This document shows, in pieces, positions 47,924 through 60,087 of a stretch of 64,000 bases of DNA. The DNA lies in assembly GCA_032358165.1 (NCBI GenBank), contig JAALGY010000042.1, forward strand, positions 62,001 to 126,000, written 5' to 3'. The translations under genes and the position numbers were made by a program. The notes under the pieces are model-generated. The model saw only the letters and a program-made list of their open reading frames with translations. It ran no database searches and had not been told where the DNA came from. The stretch is from Diplosphaera chodatii. Its lineage: Eukaryota; Chlorophyta; Trebouxiophyceae; Prasiolales; Stichococcaceae. Every line of letters begins with the position of its first letter. The first letter of the stretch is position 1.

Positions 47924-50900
47924 ATGCGCCACCGCCGGCGCTCGCGTACATGCATAGGCACTCCTCCAATCCGACGGTGCAAAGCTGTGCAAGGCCCTCT
48001 CTGCGGTCTGACAAGCCCATCATCTGCCCGCCGCAGGCAGGAGGGCGCGCTGCAGCCCAAGGCGGTGCCCCGCGGGGAGGCGGCCGAGCTGGCGGCGCAG
48101 GTGGCCCACCTGGAGCGCCAGGTGCCTTTTTGATGGAAGACCTCCGTGAACACATATAGACAGGAAAGACATTGCTAGCATCTTGGTCAGTGCAAATAGC
48201 CTTCTGAAGCGCCAGGTGCCTCCTGACACTCAGCTCACACCCATCAACCGAAAAAAGCTATCACTGAGCTCTAAAGGACAGGCTCCGTTACGCACCTGCC
48301 CTCTGCAGCGCTAGGTGCCCCATATCGTGGGTTTCCAACCATCGCAACTGCAGGCACATCCGTACTAGGTGCTTGTGCATCCGTTCGAACGGCCGCACAT
48401 ACGTCTTGCAGGCCGCTCAATCACATGCCCAGATCATCTGGTTGTGGTGTCTGCAAAGCGCTGGTACGGCATACAAAGACATGCCGACTAGAATGGCAAT
48501 GCAGATGCAGACTTTCGCATACTTCGCTGAGGTCCTGGCTGCGTGACACGGTCGGCACATTGCTGCTGGTCGGAGGTACTGAATTCCTGTTTGTTGCCAC
48601 CTGCAGCTGGCGGCGCGGAACGACGAGGTGGACCAGCTGACGCAGCGCATCGCCGAGTACGACGCCCACATAGCGGTGCGCCACCAACTCAGCCCTGTAG
48701 TGTTTTTCATCATCCAGGCACCTACTGTTGTCGGCGGCTCTGTGTCGCTGTGTCTTTCGCTCCCGAGTCGAGAAAGTGACGATGTGCGTCAGTCGCGCGA
48801 GTTGCCCTGCATCCTGCCCCCAACAGATTGTCCACGTGTTGCAGGAGGTGGATGCAGTCACCAACGAGGCGAAGCAGGCGTATCTGCGGGAGTCGCGGCG
48901 CTTCAGGGAGGCCGCCGCCGCGGATGCAGAGGAGATCAAGACGGCGGTGGCCGCAGCTGCTGGGGCGCGCTCAGAAAGGTCAGCTTCTGACAATGTTCAT
49001 CACCATGCCCGCAAGCACGGACCGATGATGCTGCTAGGGCTCATGGTCAGTGGAGGGCACATCCCCGTGCACGTTGTCGGCACGTATCTGCCTGGCCACT
49101 GAGGCGCTGTGCAGGAGGCACTAGGTCCGTGCATGTCAGCAGCAAGGTCAACCATCCAGGAACCTGCTGATCTGTCACCACATTGTTGTGCTGGGCTACA
49201 GGGATGCTGCGCAGCACCAGGCTGAGGAGGCGGCCGAGCTCGCGCGGCAGCGGGCGTCGGAGGTGGAGGCGGCCCGCCGCTCGGCAGCGGAGGCGCGTGC
49301 GGCGGAGCGCGCCGCCCTGGACGCCGTGGTCGTGGCAGAACGTGAGCGGCGGGCGTCGTTGGTACCCCTTGCCTGGCAGGACTGTTTTGGAGGTGCAAGT
49401 GCGGCGACATGGCGTCCTATCGATGGATCATGTTCACAATCAGGTTCCATATGGGGCGACCATCATGTATGTTCCGGTTGCCCTATTCAGCTGTTGATTG
49501 AAGAGTTAAACGAGCATGACGAGTACGGCTTGCCTCTCTCAATCTGCGTGTGCGCAACAAGTGCGGAGGGTTTGCCACTGACCTGCAGGGGCGCAGCAGT
49601 CGGCGGAGGAGGCGGCCGCCGCGGCGCTGGAGGCGCTGACGGCGGCGCAGGCGTCGGAGCGCGACGCGGTTGGCGAGGCGGAGGCCAGCCGCAAGGAAGC
49701 CCAGCGGTGAGACAACTGCGCCTGTAGCCCAGATGCCCATCTCATCTTTTAATGCTTGTGACCCGTCGCATCTGCTGACAGGCTGGCTTCAGATCCGTGA
49801 GCGCTGGCTCACGGTCTTCAGGGTGATGTCCTCGGTGCAGCTGGTTTCTGCCAGCACCAGTGCAGATGTGCAGTACTGCAAGACGTTCACGCTTCATGCC
49901 CCTGAGTGCCTGAGATCAGTCAAGCACGAGGCTGGGCAGGCGCAACTGCCGAGAACACACTCATGTGGCACCTTCTATAGCGCACGGTACATGCTGATTG
50001 CTAACAATTAGAAACCGCTCAATACTGATGCAGCTGGCGCAAGGAAGCAGAGGAAGCTGGGGAAGCAGCTGCGCAGGCGTCTGAGCGCGCCGATCGAGTT
50101 GAGCGGCAGGGGGCGGAACGCAACAGGGCGCTGGACGCGCGGCTGCGGGACGTGCGCGCACGGGAGGCCGCCGTCGCAGCAAAGTACGTCATCCCTTACT
50201 CTCACTTGCATTCTGCACATCACACTGCAACCTGCTGGGCCGCGGCGCCGGGTAGCGCAGCTCCATGCAGATGTCCTACGGCCGCTGCTGCGGCCTTACT
50301 GCTTTCATTGGGCACCAGATGGAGCCCAGCCTCTGGGTTGCTGGCTGATCGGTGGTGCGATCGGATGCTGTGAGGTGCCTTCATTTATTTTCGTCGCTGA
50401 TCCTGGAGTTTGGATGTCGACCGTAGCTGTTAGTGCCCGAAGCTGCGTTTGACTGCTTGGGGCGGCAATGCGCACTGCCGGCTTGCTGTCGTAGAGTGCC
50501 CCAGGTCATTTGGCTGGGCAGTCACGCGGCAACGCTTGGTCGAGCAACGGCGTGCTTGCTTCCGCCACAGCAGGGTCATCACAACCGCAGGCAGTCCGCC
50601 TCTGCGGCCAAGTGCTTCCAGAGTGGAACTGTCGCAACAGCCGGGCAGGGTGTTCTGGTGTCTTGCGCCCTGTATTCCCCCTGAAGAGGCACCTGGCATC
50701 GCGCAGGGAGGCGGCGGCGCACGGGGCTGTCGCCGCAGCGGAGCAGCGGACCGCTGATGCGGAGGCGCTCGCGGCGCAGGTGGACCGGCAGCGCTCGGAG
50801 GTCGCTGAGCAGCGGGAGGCAGCGGACGCCAGGTAAGCTTGTCTCGCCACGTCATGTAGCTACTTCCCCAGTTTTAGCTGCCGCTTCATTGTGGCTTGAC

Positions 50901-53900
50901 AGCGTAATGGTATAAATTTGTGTGCCGTGGCGCTTGCCGTGTTGTGCACCGAATTAGCCTCAGCTCCAAGGGCTGCTGACCCAAAAGTGCATGCAAAACT
51001 ATTGCTGCCTTTTGCTGTACACTGGGTCACTTTGCCGTACACTGGACTGCAGGGACAAGGAGCTGGCGGCGCTGCAGAGGGACCTGGCGAAGCGCGACAA
51101 GGTGCTGAAGGCGGCCGAAAAGGCGCTGGCGGCGCGGGAGGGCCGGGCAACGAAAGCCGAGGAGCGCCTCAAGCGCAGCGAGGACGCTGCGCAGGAGCGG
51201 GAGGTGATAACTGTGAACAAAAGTCAGGCGCTTGAGTGGACATGACGGTGGGGCAGTGACTGAGTGTCAAGTGCATCCTCCACCTGCTGCACAGCAGTAC
51301 TCGTAATGCCAGCTGCATACCTGTGCATGGGCGGAGGCACATGCAGGGGGGTGTTTATCCAGCCTGCGTCACGTGTTTGCTGGGGAGGCCTGGAACACCC
51401 TACCTGCAGCTGCGAGGTTCCACAGCAAAGCAGGTGCACAGTATGGCCGTGCAGGATGGCTAGTCCTATGATCGAGCTCGTGATGTCACATGTGCAGGAC
51501 AAGCTCAGCAGCCAGGAGGCGCAGCTGACGCGGCGGGAAGCGGACATGGAGACGCAGAACGCGGCGCTGGCGTCGGCATCGGAGCGCCTGGCCGCCCAGG
51601 AGGCTGCACTGCAGGAGAAGGCCGCAAGTCTGGGCACCAGGTGTGCAAGCTCTGTAGCGCTGACACCTGTCCGATCAGGGAATGGGCTGTTGTGCTTCCT
51701 TTCAGGCGCATGAAACCTATGCCCCTTGATGTGGTCTGGAATTCTGCTTCGAGGCCCCAAGTGCAGGCGCCTCGATGTTCAGATTCTGCCATAGCAATGG
51801 GCAGGCACACTCCTCCTGAGCAGAGGGCCAGAGTCAGGCGCCTGCAGCGCTGATGCACGCCAGTGACAAGCTCACCAGACAGTAGTCCAGCAACAAGCAC
51901 ATGCCATGTATGGCATGTATCACAGAGCGGCTCGCAGCACTTTCCGTTGGGGTGCAGGGAGAAGGCTGCCGCTGCGGCGGACAGGGACCTGGCGAAGCGC
52001 ACAAAGGCGGCTGCCTCGGCGGAGAAGGCGGTGGCGCAGCGCGAGGCGGCTGTCGCGGAGCGTCAGGCCACCCTGCAGCAGACAGAGGTGAGCTGCGACC
52101 AAGCACCAAGCACATGCACCAGAGGCACCCTGCAATGTAAGTCCGCTGTCCGCCGTGCACCAGTTGCATGGCATCGTGAAGCTGGCACAGCATGCAAAAC
52201 GCATGCATCAATTGCCCATGCTCAGGCGCCAACGTCCTAATCCATTCAGCAAGCACTGTGTAATTTGTGGGCTGCCAGGTCTCGGCTGCAAAGAGCCAGG
52301 CCTAACTTCACCGCGGACCAGTTGCTTGCTGCTCTGTTCTGTCTCGCATGCACATGCGCAAGAGGCTCACATACAAACATGCCACGGCTTGGCTCGCGAT
52401 GCTGCAGCTTTCAGCAGCAGGCAGCTGCAGCTCCAGAGCTACAATGTGCTGCTGTGACTGTGATGGCAGTAGTTTTGTGTGACATTGGTGTTTGCACTGC
52501 TCTGCAGGCCGAGGCGGCCACAAGGGACAAGAAGCTGGCCGAGAGAGAGAAGGCCGCCGCCGCCAAAGAGACCGAGCTGCAGCGGGCTGCACACGCAGCG
52601 GAGCAGCAGCGGCAGGCGGCCAGGGGGGAGAAGGAAGCGGCGGCCAAGGCGCAGACAGCCGCGGCCGAGGCGCAGAAGCAGCTGGAGGCACGCGAGGCGG
52701 CTCTGCAGGTGCCGTCCCGCTGCTGTGCAGGCCCCGCCTTTGATGGTGTTTGTCGGCCCATTGGTCAGACACTGGAGACGCACAGGAAAGCTGCAGGTGT
52801 GCATGCAGTCGTTTGCGGGCTGCGGCATGGGGCACACAGCGGCGCAGATGACCCTGTTGGGCCTGACGACTGCTCGCATACGGCTTGCAGGGGCGCGAGC
52901 GCGAACTGGAGGAGCGGCAGCAGGAAGCAGAGCTGGCGGACAAGGAGCGAAAGGCGGCGGCGGCGCGCCACCAGCGGGACCTGGCACAGGAGGCGGCCCG
53001 CCTGCAGGGCATAGGCGATCAGCAGCAGGTGGCATACGCTCACATCTTGCGCTCATTGCGATGTGAATAGTGTGCACAACATACACCACCTGTTGCTTGC
53101 CGCACGTGTACGCTCAAACCAAGCAGGGCATGCCATTCAGCATATGGCGCTCTGCCATTGGATATGCGCTGCACATGTGCTGACCACCCTCCACTCGTAT
53201 CACAGGCTGACAAGCAGCGACTGGAGGCCGCGGCGGCAGAGCTGGCGGCGCGCGAGGCCACCCTGCTGGAGGCCGAAGCAGACCTGAATGAGCGGCGGCG
53301 GCTGCTGGAAGCCGCGGAAGCGGCCGCCCTGCAGTTCCCCGCCGAAGACGGCGAGAACGGCGCCGCAGCCAGAGCGCAGCCGCCGCAGCGCGGCTCAGGA
53401 CATCAGCGGCAGCAGCACCATCGAACGCCGGCGGCCGCTGTCGGGGGCAGCGGCACAGCAGCTGCTACAGGGCAGGGCGACCAGGACGCCGCCACGCCGT
53501 ATCAGGACGCAACGGCTGGCGACCAGGTGAGATTCCTGATGCAGAGCCCAGTCAGTCATGCACAGTCAGTCATGCCTCAGCAACACATTCATCGCTCGCC
53601 GAGTTGCTCGACGTCAAGGGGTGTGCTGCACATCTGCAGGCGGATGGGGGGGCGCCGCCTGCTTCGCCTCCCGCGTCAGCGGGCCACGCATTGCACCAGC
53701 ATGGGGGCAGCGGCGCGGCTGCCGCCGGCCAGCAGGTGTGTGGCATGCCGTGGTCGATGCTCGACAGGGATTGTTATCAGTGCCGCAGCTTACCCAGTTG
53801 CACATGTGCTGCTTGCGAAAATGGGGTGCTGTCAGCATCCACTTTCAAGTCTGTTTGGCAAGATCTGGGCTGTGACGCAGGCTCCCGCATCTCCGCAGCA

Positions 53901-56900
53901 GCGGCAGCGGCAGCCGCAGGCAGCGCCATCCGCTGGGGGTGCTGTCCGTGTTGCACCAGGGCCACTGCCAACTGCGGCGGATGCGTCGGATGCCGCCGCC
54001 GCCGCCCCCGCCGAGGCACCCGCCACATCACCAGGCCAGCCGCGCGGATCCGCCCACCAGCGTCAGCCCCGCTTCGCCCGCATTGTGCGCCGAACTTCCA
54101 CATCCATCTCTCTGTCGATCAGCCTGGGGTGTGCTGTGGTGCCCCGTCATACAGTGGCGTCAGCAGCGCCCGTTCTGCTGCTTCGGCGACTTGTGACGCT
54201 CTGGAGGAGCTCAACGGCGCACAGCTGGGCTGCGGGGCGCCTTGCGCTCGGAGCAAACAAGGCAGAAGCTGGGCAGCCGTGTGCACAGTGTGCTCACAGG
54301 CGCTGCTGGCACTCCCTGGCTGATTGGTCTGGAGCACAGCATGTGGGGAGTTGACGCTGAAGCTGCGCGGCAGTTGTGACAAGGCGCCCCCCCTCACCAG
54401 CAATCGACAGCCATGCCTGCTCCAGTTTGCTGCTGCCCACCCTGCACCATGCCTGCCCTGACCACGATGTTCGGCAGCTGCCTGCCCCATGAGTGGCAGG
54501 GCATCCCTGCAGCGCTGCTGCACCCGGTCAAAGCCGCGGCGGTGCGCCGCACATGCCATGCCATACAGATGCACACCGTCAGACGGGTATATACCGAAAG
54601 GCGTAGGCGCATGAAGATCTAGCACTCAGATGAGTTATTTCTTCCATATTGTGCAGAGCTCTGGCGGCAATGTGACAGTGGAGCATCCAGCGGCGGATGG
54701 GCATGGCGGCGGTGGCGGCGGCAGTGGCGGCGCGGCTGCCGGCGGCGGCAGTGCCTCTGCTGCGCCGCAGCCAGAGCCGACCAACGGTCACAGCCAGCAG
54801 GCAAGGGACATACTGGCAGAGCTACGACCAGGCTGCATTGTAGGCCTGCGCTTCTCTTGCTGACCTGCGCTGGTTGCAGGTGGTGCGCTATCTGTGCTGC
54901 CATGTAACCAGCAGGCCAGCCATGCGCACTGGCATCACATGTTCAAACGCAGGGTTGCCTTCCTGGGCAATGACACGTATGAATTAGTCTGCTCGAAACC
55001 GGGGATGGCTTGCCAAATCGAAGCACAGCAATGCGCAGCAGTCGACTGACTCAAAATGTGCGCACCACTGGCAATGGCTTGCAAGCCATTTCCTGCAGCT
55101 CGACGGCTAGGATGGAAACCCAGCGCACACTGTCGATGCGCGTCTACAAGGTGTCGAGCCATTGGGCGTCTGAGTGCAGGACGCCGGGAGCGGCGGCGGC
55201 GGGCAGGCTGCGGATGCTGCAAACCCTCAGGCCTCTGCTGGCGCCCCCGGCAGCAGGAAGCGGGGCAGGAAAGCCGAGTCAGCGCCTGAGGTGCGTTTGT
55301 ACGATTCTGACCTGCACATGCAGATGGCATTCCCCATTTGCTGAGGATGCTGGGTCAACCCGCACACTCGACAGTGGGCCCTGCGCCAAGTGGGCACTGT
55401 GAGCTTTGCCTGCTCCATGTGCTGCAGCGTCCACTTGCGCATGCATGTTCTGAAAAGCGTGTGCCACTGATCAGTGGCTTTGTGGTGGTGTAAAGTGAAG
55501 CCAAAGTGTCACTGCCTGCTGTTGCACGGTGACACCAGTCATCGGAAGCAGTTGCCTGGAGAGCAGGGCAGGGGTGTGCATGCTGGTCTGGGGATTGAAT
55601 GGTTGCTGGCATAGGGGACTGAGGTGGGCAGGCAGCATGCGATCGGCAGACTGCCACCTGCACACCTGGACTCCGCTGAACGATTCAAACATCACGCTAC
55701 AGGGCCTAGTAGCAGCAGCCGGGCCGCCGGCAGCCAAGCGCCGCCGAGGCGCCGCCGAGCCGCACCCCGGCAACAAGGCCGCCGCCGCGCTGGACTCGAC
55801 GCCCGTGGGGCAGCTGCGGCGGCGGCAGCAGGAAGCGGACGGTGGCGGCGCAACAGGGGGGCACGGCCCGGAAACGGGGGACTCGGCGCCGCCTACAGGG
55901 TGGTGGCCACTCACCGCCATCCGCAGCCTGATGCGCCGCTCCACAGGTGTGCAACTCACAATGTGGTATCCCTGCGGTTGCTCTGTGATATGTGGGGCCA
56001 GAGCTTCCACAGCCCTGGGGCCATGTCTGATGTGCAGCCGCCAGCGACTTCCATTTGTATTCAGGCCAGGGCCGCAGCCCACCTGCCGTCCCGGCACAGT
56101 ATGCTTGCTGCGCTGCTGGCAGCGTTCAGAAATGCAATCTTCTGTGCCTGAGCTGTTGCGCTGGCAGCCGTCAGCTGCTGTGCCCACGACAACACATGCG
56201 CTGTTCTAAGCTCACGACCGGCTTGAACCCAGTTCTCCAACAATGGACTATCCGCCTCTGCTGTTCTGATGCGCTGTACATCTGCCGGCGGTGGTGCTGC
56301 GGGGCAAGTCCAGACCTGTGAAGCATACTGGGGTGTCTGCTGACCATGGTCACAGCGGGGAAGTGTGTTGTCGTCAAGTCAGGCTGCGTCATGTCAGGTA
56401 ACAGTGCGTTCCTGCGACTGCTGTGCAGGCGGCGCGAGCACCCCCGGCAGCGCGCAGCCGGGCCCGGCCCACCCCGGGGTGGCGGAGCCGCCCGAGGGCG
56501 GCGAGGCGGCGGTGGAAGTCGAGGAGGCGACGGATGCGGGCGGTGCCAAGCCCAAGCCCCGGCGCAAGGCTGCCAGGTGCAGACCCTGGGCAATTGCACA
56601 GACCTGCGCCTCGCTACTGATTTCTTGGGTGGGTGTATTAATTCGCGTATGGGGCTTTCTGTCGAGTGTATCCAAGGATATGTTGCTTGTGATGATGAGA
56701 ACATGGCATCCAACCCGCTTGCCTTTGGTGCAGGCCGGCAACGAAGCCACGCAAGCGGTCAGCTGCAGCGGCCAAGATCCGCGCTGCAGACAAGACCTCA
56801 CCTGGTGATGCCTGTATGCTTGACTCTTGGCCCTGACACATGCAGTGCTGCATGGCTGTGCCTCAACAAACATCGGCAGCAGAAGATTCATGAAACCAAG

Positions 56901-58328
56901 ACTGTGCAACGATGTAAGAGACTCTAGACTGCCAGGACAAGTGTGTCCCAGGGCAACCTGCAAGTTGTCAGTGGCACACCAGAGCGCTCACGTGGGGCGG
57001 AAGGTCACTGCCGAGGGCGGTCTGCATGTACTCTGATGCAGAGGGCGCTGGCGCGAGTGTCGCGGCCACAGCCCGCAGGGCGGCAGCATCGGTTGCAGAG
57101 GCTGAGGAGGCGGAGGACGGCGGGGAAGCAGCGGATGGCGGGGAAGCAGGCGATGCAGAGGCGCCTGGACCGCCACCCACCACTGCCAGGTGACCCTGAT
57201 TGCATTCAGTACGTGGGACCGTGAGATCACTGAGCTGATGTTGCTCCGCAGTCACTGTGTGCCGCGGGGCTTTTCTTCTGCCGCCGTACAGGATTGTACA
57301 CCATAGGTCCCAGCGGCTCTGCTGCGCACCCCGACTGCGATCATTCCTCATCCTCCTCCCTTGGATGCACTGCAGAAAGCGCGGGCGGCCAAGCAGGCAG
57401 CCGGCCGCCGCCGCCAAGTCGGCGGCGAAGCCGGCCGCAGCCAAGCCCGCAGCAAAGTCCGCAGCAAGGAAGGGCACTGGCGGCAGCCGCAGCTCAGCGG
57501 CGACTGCCGCCGGCAAGACGCCCCGCACGGCCAGAAAGCGGGCTGCACCCCCCAGCGCGGCGACAGATGTGAGCCCTCTGGGAGACCTGGACTTGCGGAC
57601 TGGAGTGCTGTTATAACGACAGACATGGGCTTGTGTTGGGCAGTGGCTGCCGCCTGTGCTGCTGGCAGTAATGCCTGTGCTGAAACAGCAGTTTCTACCG
57701 TAGCACATCCAATCTGCTTCTGTGTGAGATCTCCAAGCGCTGCCCAGCGCAGGCCGGTGCGGCAGTCCTATGTGCTGTATCGACTGTCTGCAGGTGTCTG
57801 AGGCCGTGACAGCCGGAGGCGGCCAGGGCACCCTCCCCAACGTCGGCGTCGGCGGCGTCCCGAAGCCGGGCCGCCACAGCACCCCGCTGATGTCCCAGCA
57901 CAAGGTGAGGACTTGGTTTCATTCCATTGAGCCAGAGGCGCTGATCTCCACCAGCGCACATTTCCAGCAACACTGCAGCCACAGGCGCCACCGCTGCCGT
58001 GCAAGAAGCTATGAATGCGGGTCACCTGAAGCCAGAGCCTATGCAACTGGGGCGCAGCTGGACGAGCTGCTGGAGGAGGCGATCGAGATACAGCGGCTGC
58101 CGCTGCCACCCGACGAGCGCCACCCCTCCTCCTCGCACCACTCCGGCCGCATTCGCTCCTCCCACTACAGGTGCCGCAGCCGTCATCCAACAGTGCTGGT
58201 GTAAAATCTGTACTGATGCTGGTCTGGCATTCGCGGCCTGAAGCATCGCATATGTGGCGCTGCACTGACATCTGCACCATGCTGCTCGCAGCCTGCGCCG
58301 GGAGCCCGACGTCGACTACACGCAGTGA
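47924..58328 (+). CDS. Large coiled-coil protein with basic, AT-hook-bearing C-terminal region (unknown function)
   Basis: Twenty-five exons keep one frame: 47924-48121, 48607-48675, 48845-48978, 49202-49341, 49589-49706, 50034-50183, 50707-50832, 51053-51203, 51498-51640, 51958-52087, 52508-52708, 52891-53028, 53206-53526, 53640-53735, 53881-54084, 54657-54800, 55180-55290, 55703-55946, 56429-56576, 56734-56804, 57042-57189, 57376-57568, 57794-57904, 58058-58170, 58292-58328 (3639 bases, 1212 aa). Residues about 50-640 are almost unbroken Ala/Glu/Arg coiled coil (ELAALQRDLAKRDKVLKAAE; EKAVAQREAAVAERQATLQQ). The rest is disordered with basic clusters SRKRGRK, AAKRRRG, KPRRKAA and PRKRSAA, and KRGRPSRQ near 1063-1070, which has the GRP core of an AT-hook. 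Likely nuclear and DNA-contacting. The layout recalls plant lamin-like NMCP/CRWN proteins, but their conserved C-terminal motif is not seen. The start ATG is uncertain; the intron 54801-55179 uses a GC donor. Confidence 0.8.
48115..48319 (+). repeat. Three spaced copies of an exon-end/donor motif
   Basis: GCGCCAGGTGCC spans the exon 1 donor at 48115-48126, recurs exactly in the intron at 48209-48220, and once more with one mismatch (GCGCTAGGTGCC) at 48308-48319. Spacing is 94 and 99 bases. They may be remnants of a local duplication or alternative/decoy donor sites. Confidence 0.6.
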
Positions 58329-60087
58329 GGCGCAGCTTCTGGCACCCCGCTGGTCAAAACGGCCGTGTCATGTGCGGCTCCCGCCCGGCAGCAGCAAGGC
58401 ACGTGCAGGGCGCGGTGCCGGCCCACCCTGGGGTGCCAGACCATCAGAACCGCAGCGTCGGGGATGCATGCAGATGGTGTCATGCAGTGCATGGTAGCAT
58501 TGGCTGGCCACTTGCAGCCCTGCTCTATCTGCTGACATCAAGGTACCGCACATGGGTGCCAGTGTTGCGGCTTGCCATACCAAAACAGGGTGGCGTTGTC
58601 ACGGTGTTGCAAATGTGCATGTGTTGCTTGTGCAAGGTCGTCAAGTGCTGCTTCGCTGTATGCTGGTTGCAGCTGGTCTTGTATTGAGACAAAGCCAGTC
58701 GGTGACATGCGTGTGAGGTAGCTGGTTCCCTCCTGAACCACCATCTGAGAGCATGCATGCAAGTCGACAACATGCGCTTGACTGTCGGCAGGTACCGCAG
58801 CGGCAATGAGTACTGTGGCACCGCTTTGACTCTGATGGGCACCACACTTCGATCCGGTCATGTGCACAGCCTGGCATGGCAACATGTTTCGGGTTCGGCT
58901 GCTTGCAAACGAGTGCCATGTTACCATAACGAATAAATACTATCATACCATACCATTCCATGCCCTGGATTTCATGCAAATGAAACAAATGCCACTTTGC
59001 GAGCTCATCTAGCATGTACATCATGTAGCATGATGCTCTCGCTACCAGTGACGACATCCTCTTATGTTCACCAGTGTATTGGTGTGCCTCAGTCAAAGGA
59101 GGATCCCTGTGCGTTGCCATCCAGCCGGACTGAGCTGGTAGGTTTGACTATCCTCATGCGCCCATGCCATCCATACGCTTTAGAAACGTTTCTAAAGCTG
59201 AATTCATCAGCCGACGCCACCCAATCTCTCGAAGCTCCTGTGCACCCTGGCATCATGGCATGTGTGTGGCTGCGCACAGAGCGCGACAGCCAGTCGGAGA
59301 TGCAGCAGCACACCAGGACCTCGGTCCCTGGTGGCACTGACCAGGAGTGGTTGAGTGCGGTGGCTGGGACCCCACTTGTGACGGGGCCCCGTGGCTTGAT
59401 GTGCGCAGCAGAAGCTGCTGGTGGTGTATCAGTAGGTGAGCCTCAGTAATGCATGTGCGAGACCACTTGCAAGAAGCCACAACTTGGTCCACGCACACCT
59501 GCCAGCGCTCGCTGATCAGAGGAGTCAGCATACACCAAAGGTAATAGGGCACTTGTGGGCTGAAGGCCGTCAAAAGCTGCAGACAGAGGCCCGAGGCATG
59601 GTTGACACTAGGGTTCAGGTGAGGTCTGCAAAAGCATAGGAAATTATCGCTACCAAGAATGACGATTGTCTGACCACAGTGCAACAATCAGCAACGTTCA
59701 CTGTGCCAAGATGTGACCATCGATCTACTTGCCCCAACTGCAGTGGTAGATGCCGCGCCTGGTCTCCAAGCATCTCAGCACCTGTCAGCGCGCATCACTG
59801 CATGACACCTGCTGCGCAATGCTGCTGCACAAATGTTGCGGCCGCGCACATCTCACAAGGAAAAGATATCAGGGTACCATCTGTTCTGCCCCACATGCAG
59901 AGCGCTCAGGAGTCTCTCAAATGCCACTGCCTGTTGGCCTCTTTTGGCAATTGTTTCCAACGCTCTAGCTCTCCATTGCACCAGCTGCAGGGCCGCAGCC
60001 ATGTGATCTCCTGGCTGCTACAGCAGCGATCTAGGCTTCTAGCTGCTGCTGTGGCGTGAGCAGCCGTGCTTGCGCACTTCGTGACAG
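58329..60087. other. Long convergent intergenic region
   Basis: About 1.76 kb between the 3' ends of the coiled-coil gene (+) and the TAR-repeat gene (-). No frame with family features or coherent splice sites. It includes a simple AT-rich stretch with ACCATA/ACCATT words at about 58,920-58,965 and a perfect 22-base palindrome at 59177-59198. Confidence 0.5.
59177..59198. repeat. Perfect 22-base palindrome
   Basis: The half-site GCTTTAGAAAC is followed directly by its exact reverse complement, with no loop; symmetry ends at the next base on each side. The centre reads GAAACGTTTC. It lies in a gene-free stretch between two convergent genes. It could bind a dimeric protein or act as a short cruciform; the role is unknown. 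Confidence 0.85.

Noticed and set aside
53158..54354. 398-codon plus-strand open frame as a single exon
   Set aside because: It spans three exons of the coiled-coil gene in the wrong frame for part of its length; the Ala/Glu/Pro-rich segments are bounded by AG and GT.
54801..54846. Coiled-coil exon 16 extended to a GT donor at about 54840
   Set aside because: It also keeps phase, but the extra codons (GCA AGG GAC ATA CTG) have low third-position GC unlike the exon, so the GC donor at 54801 is preferred; transcripts should decide.
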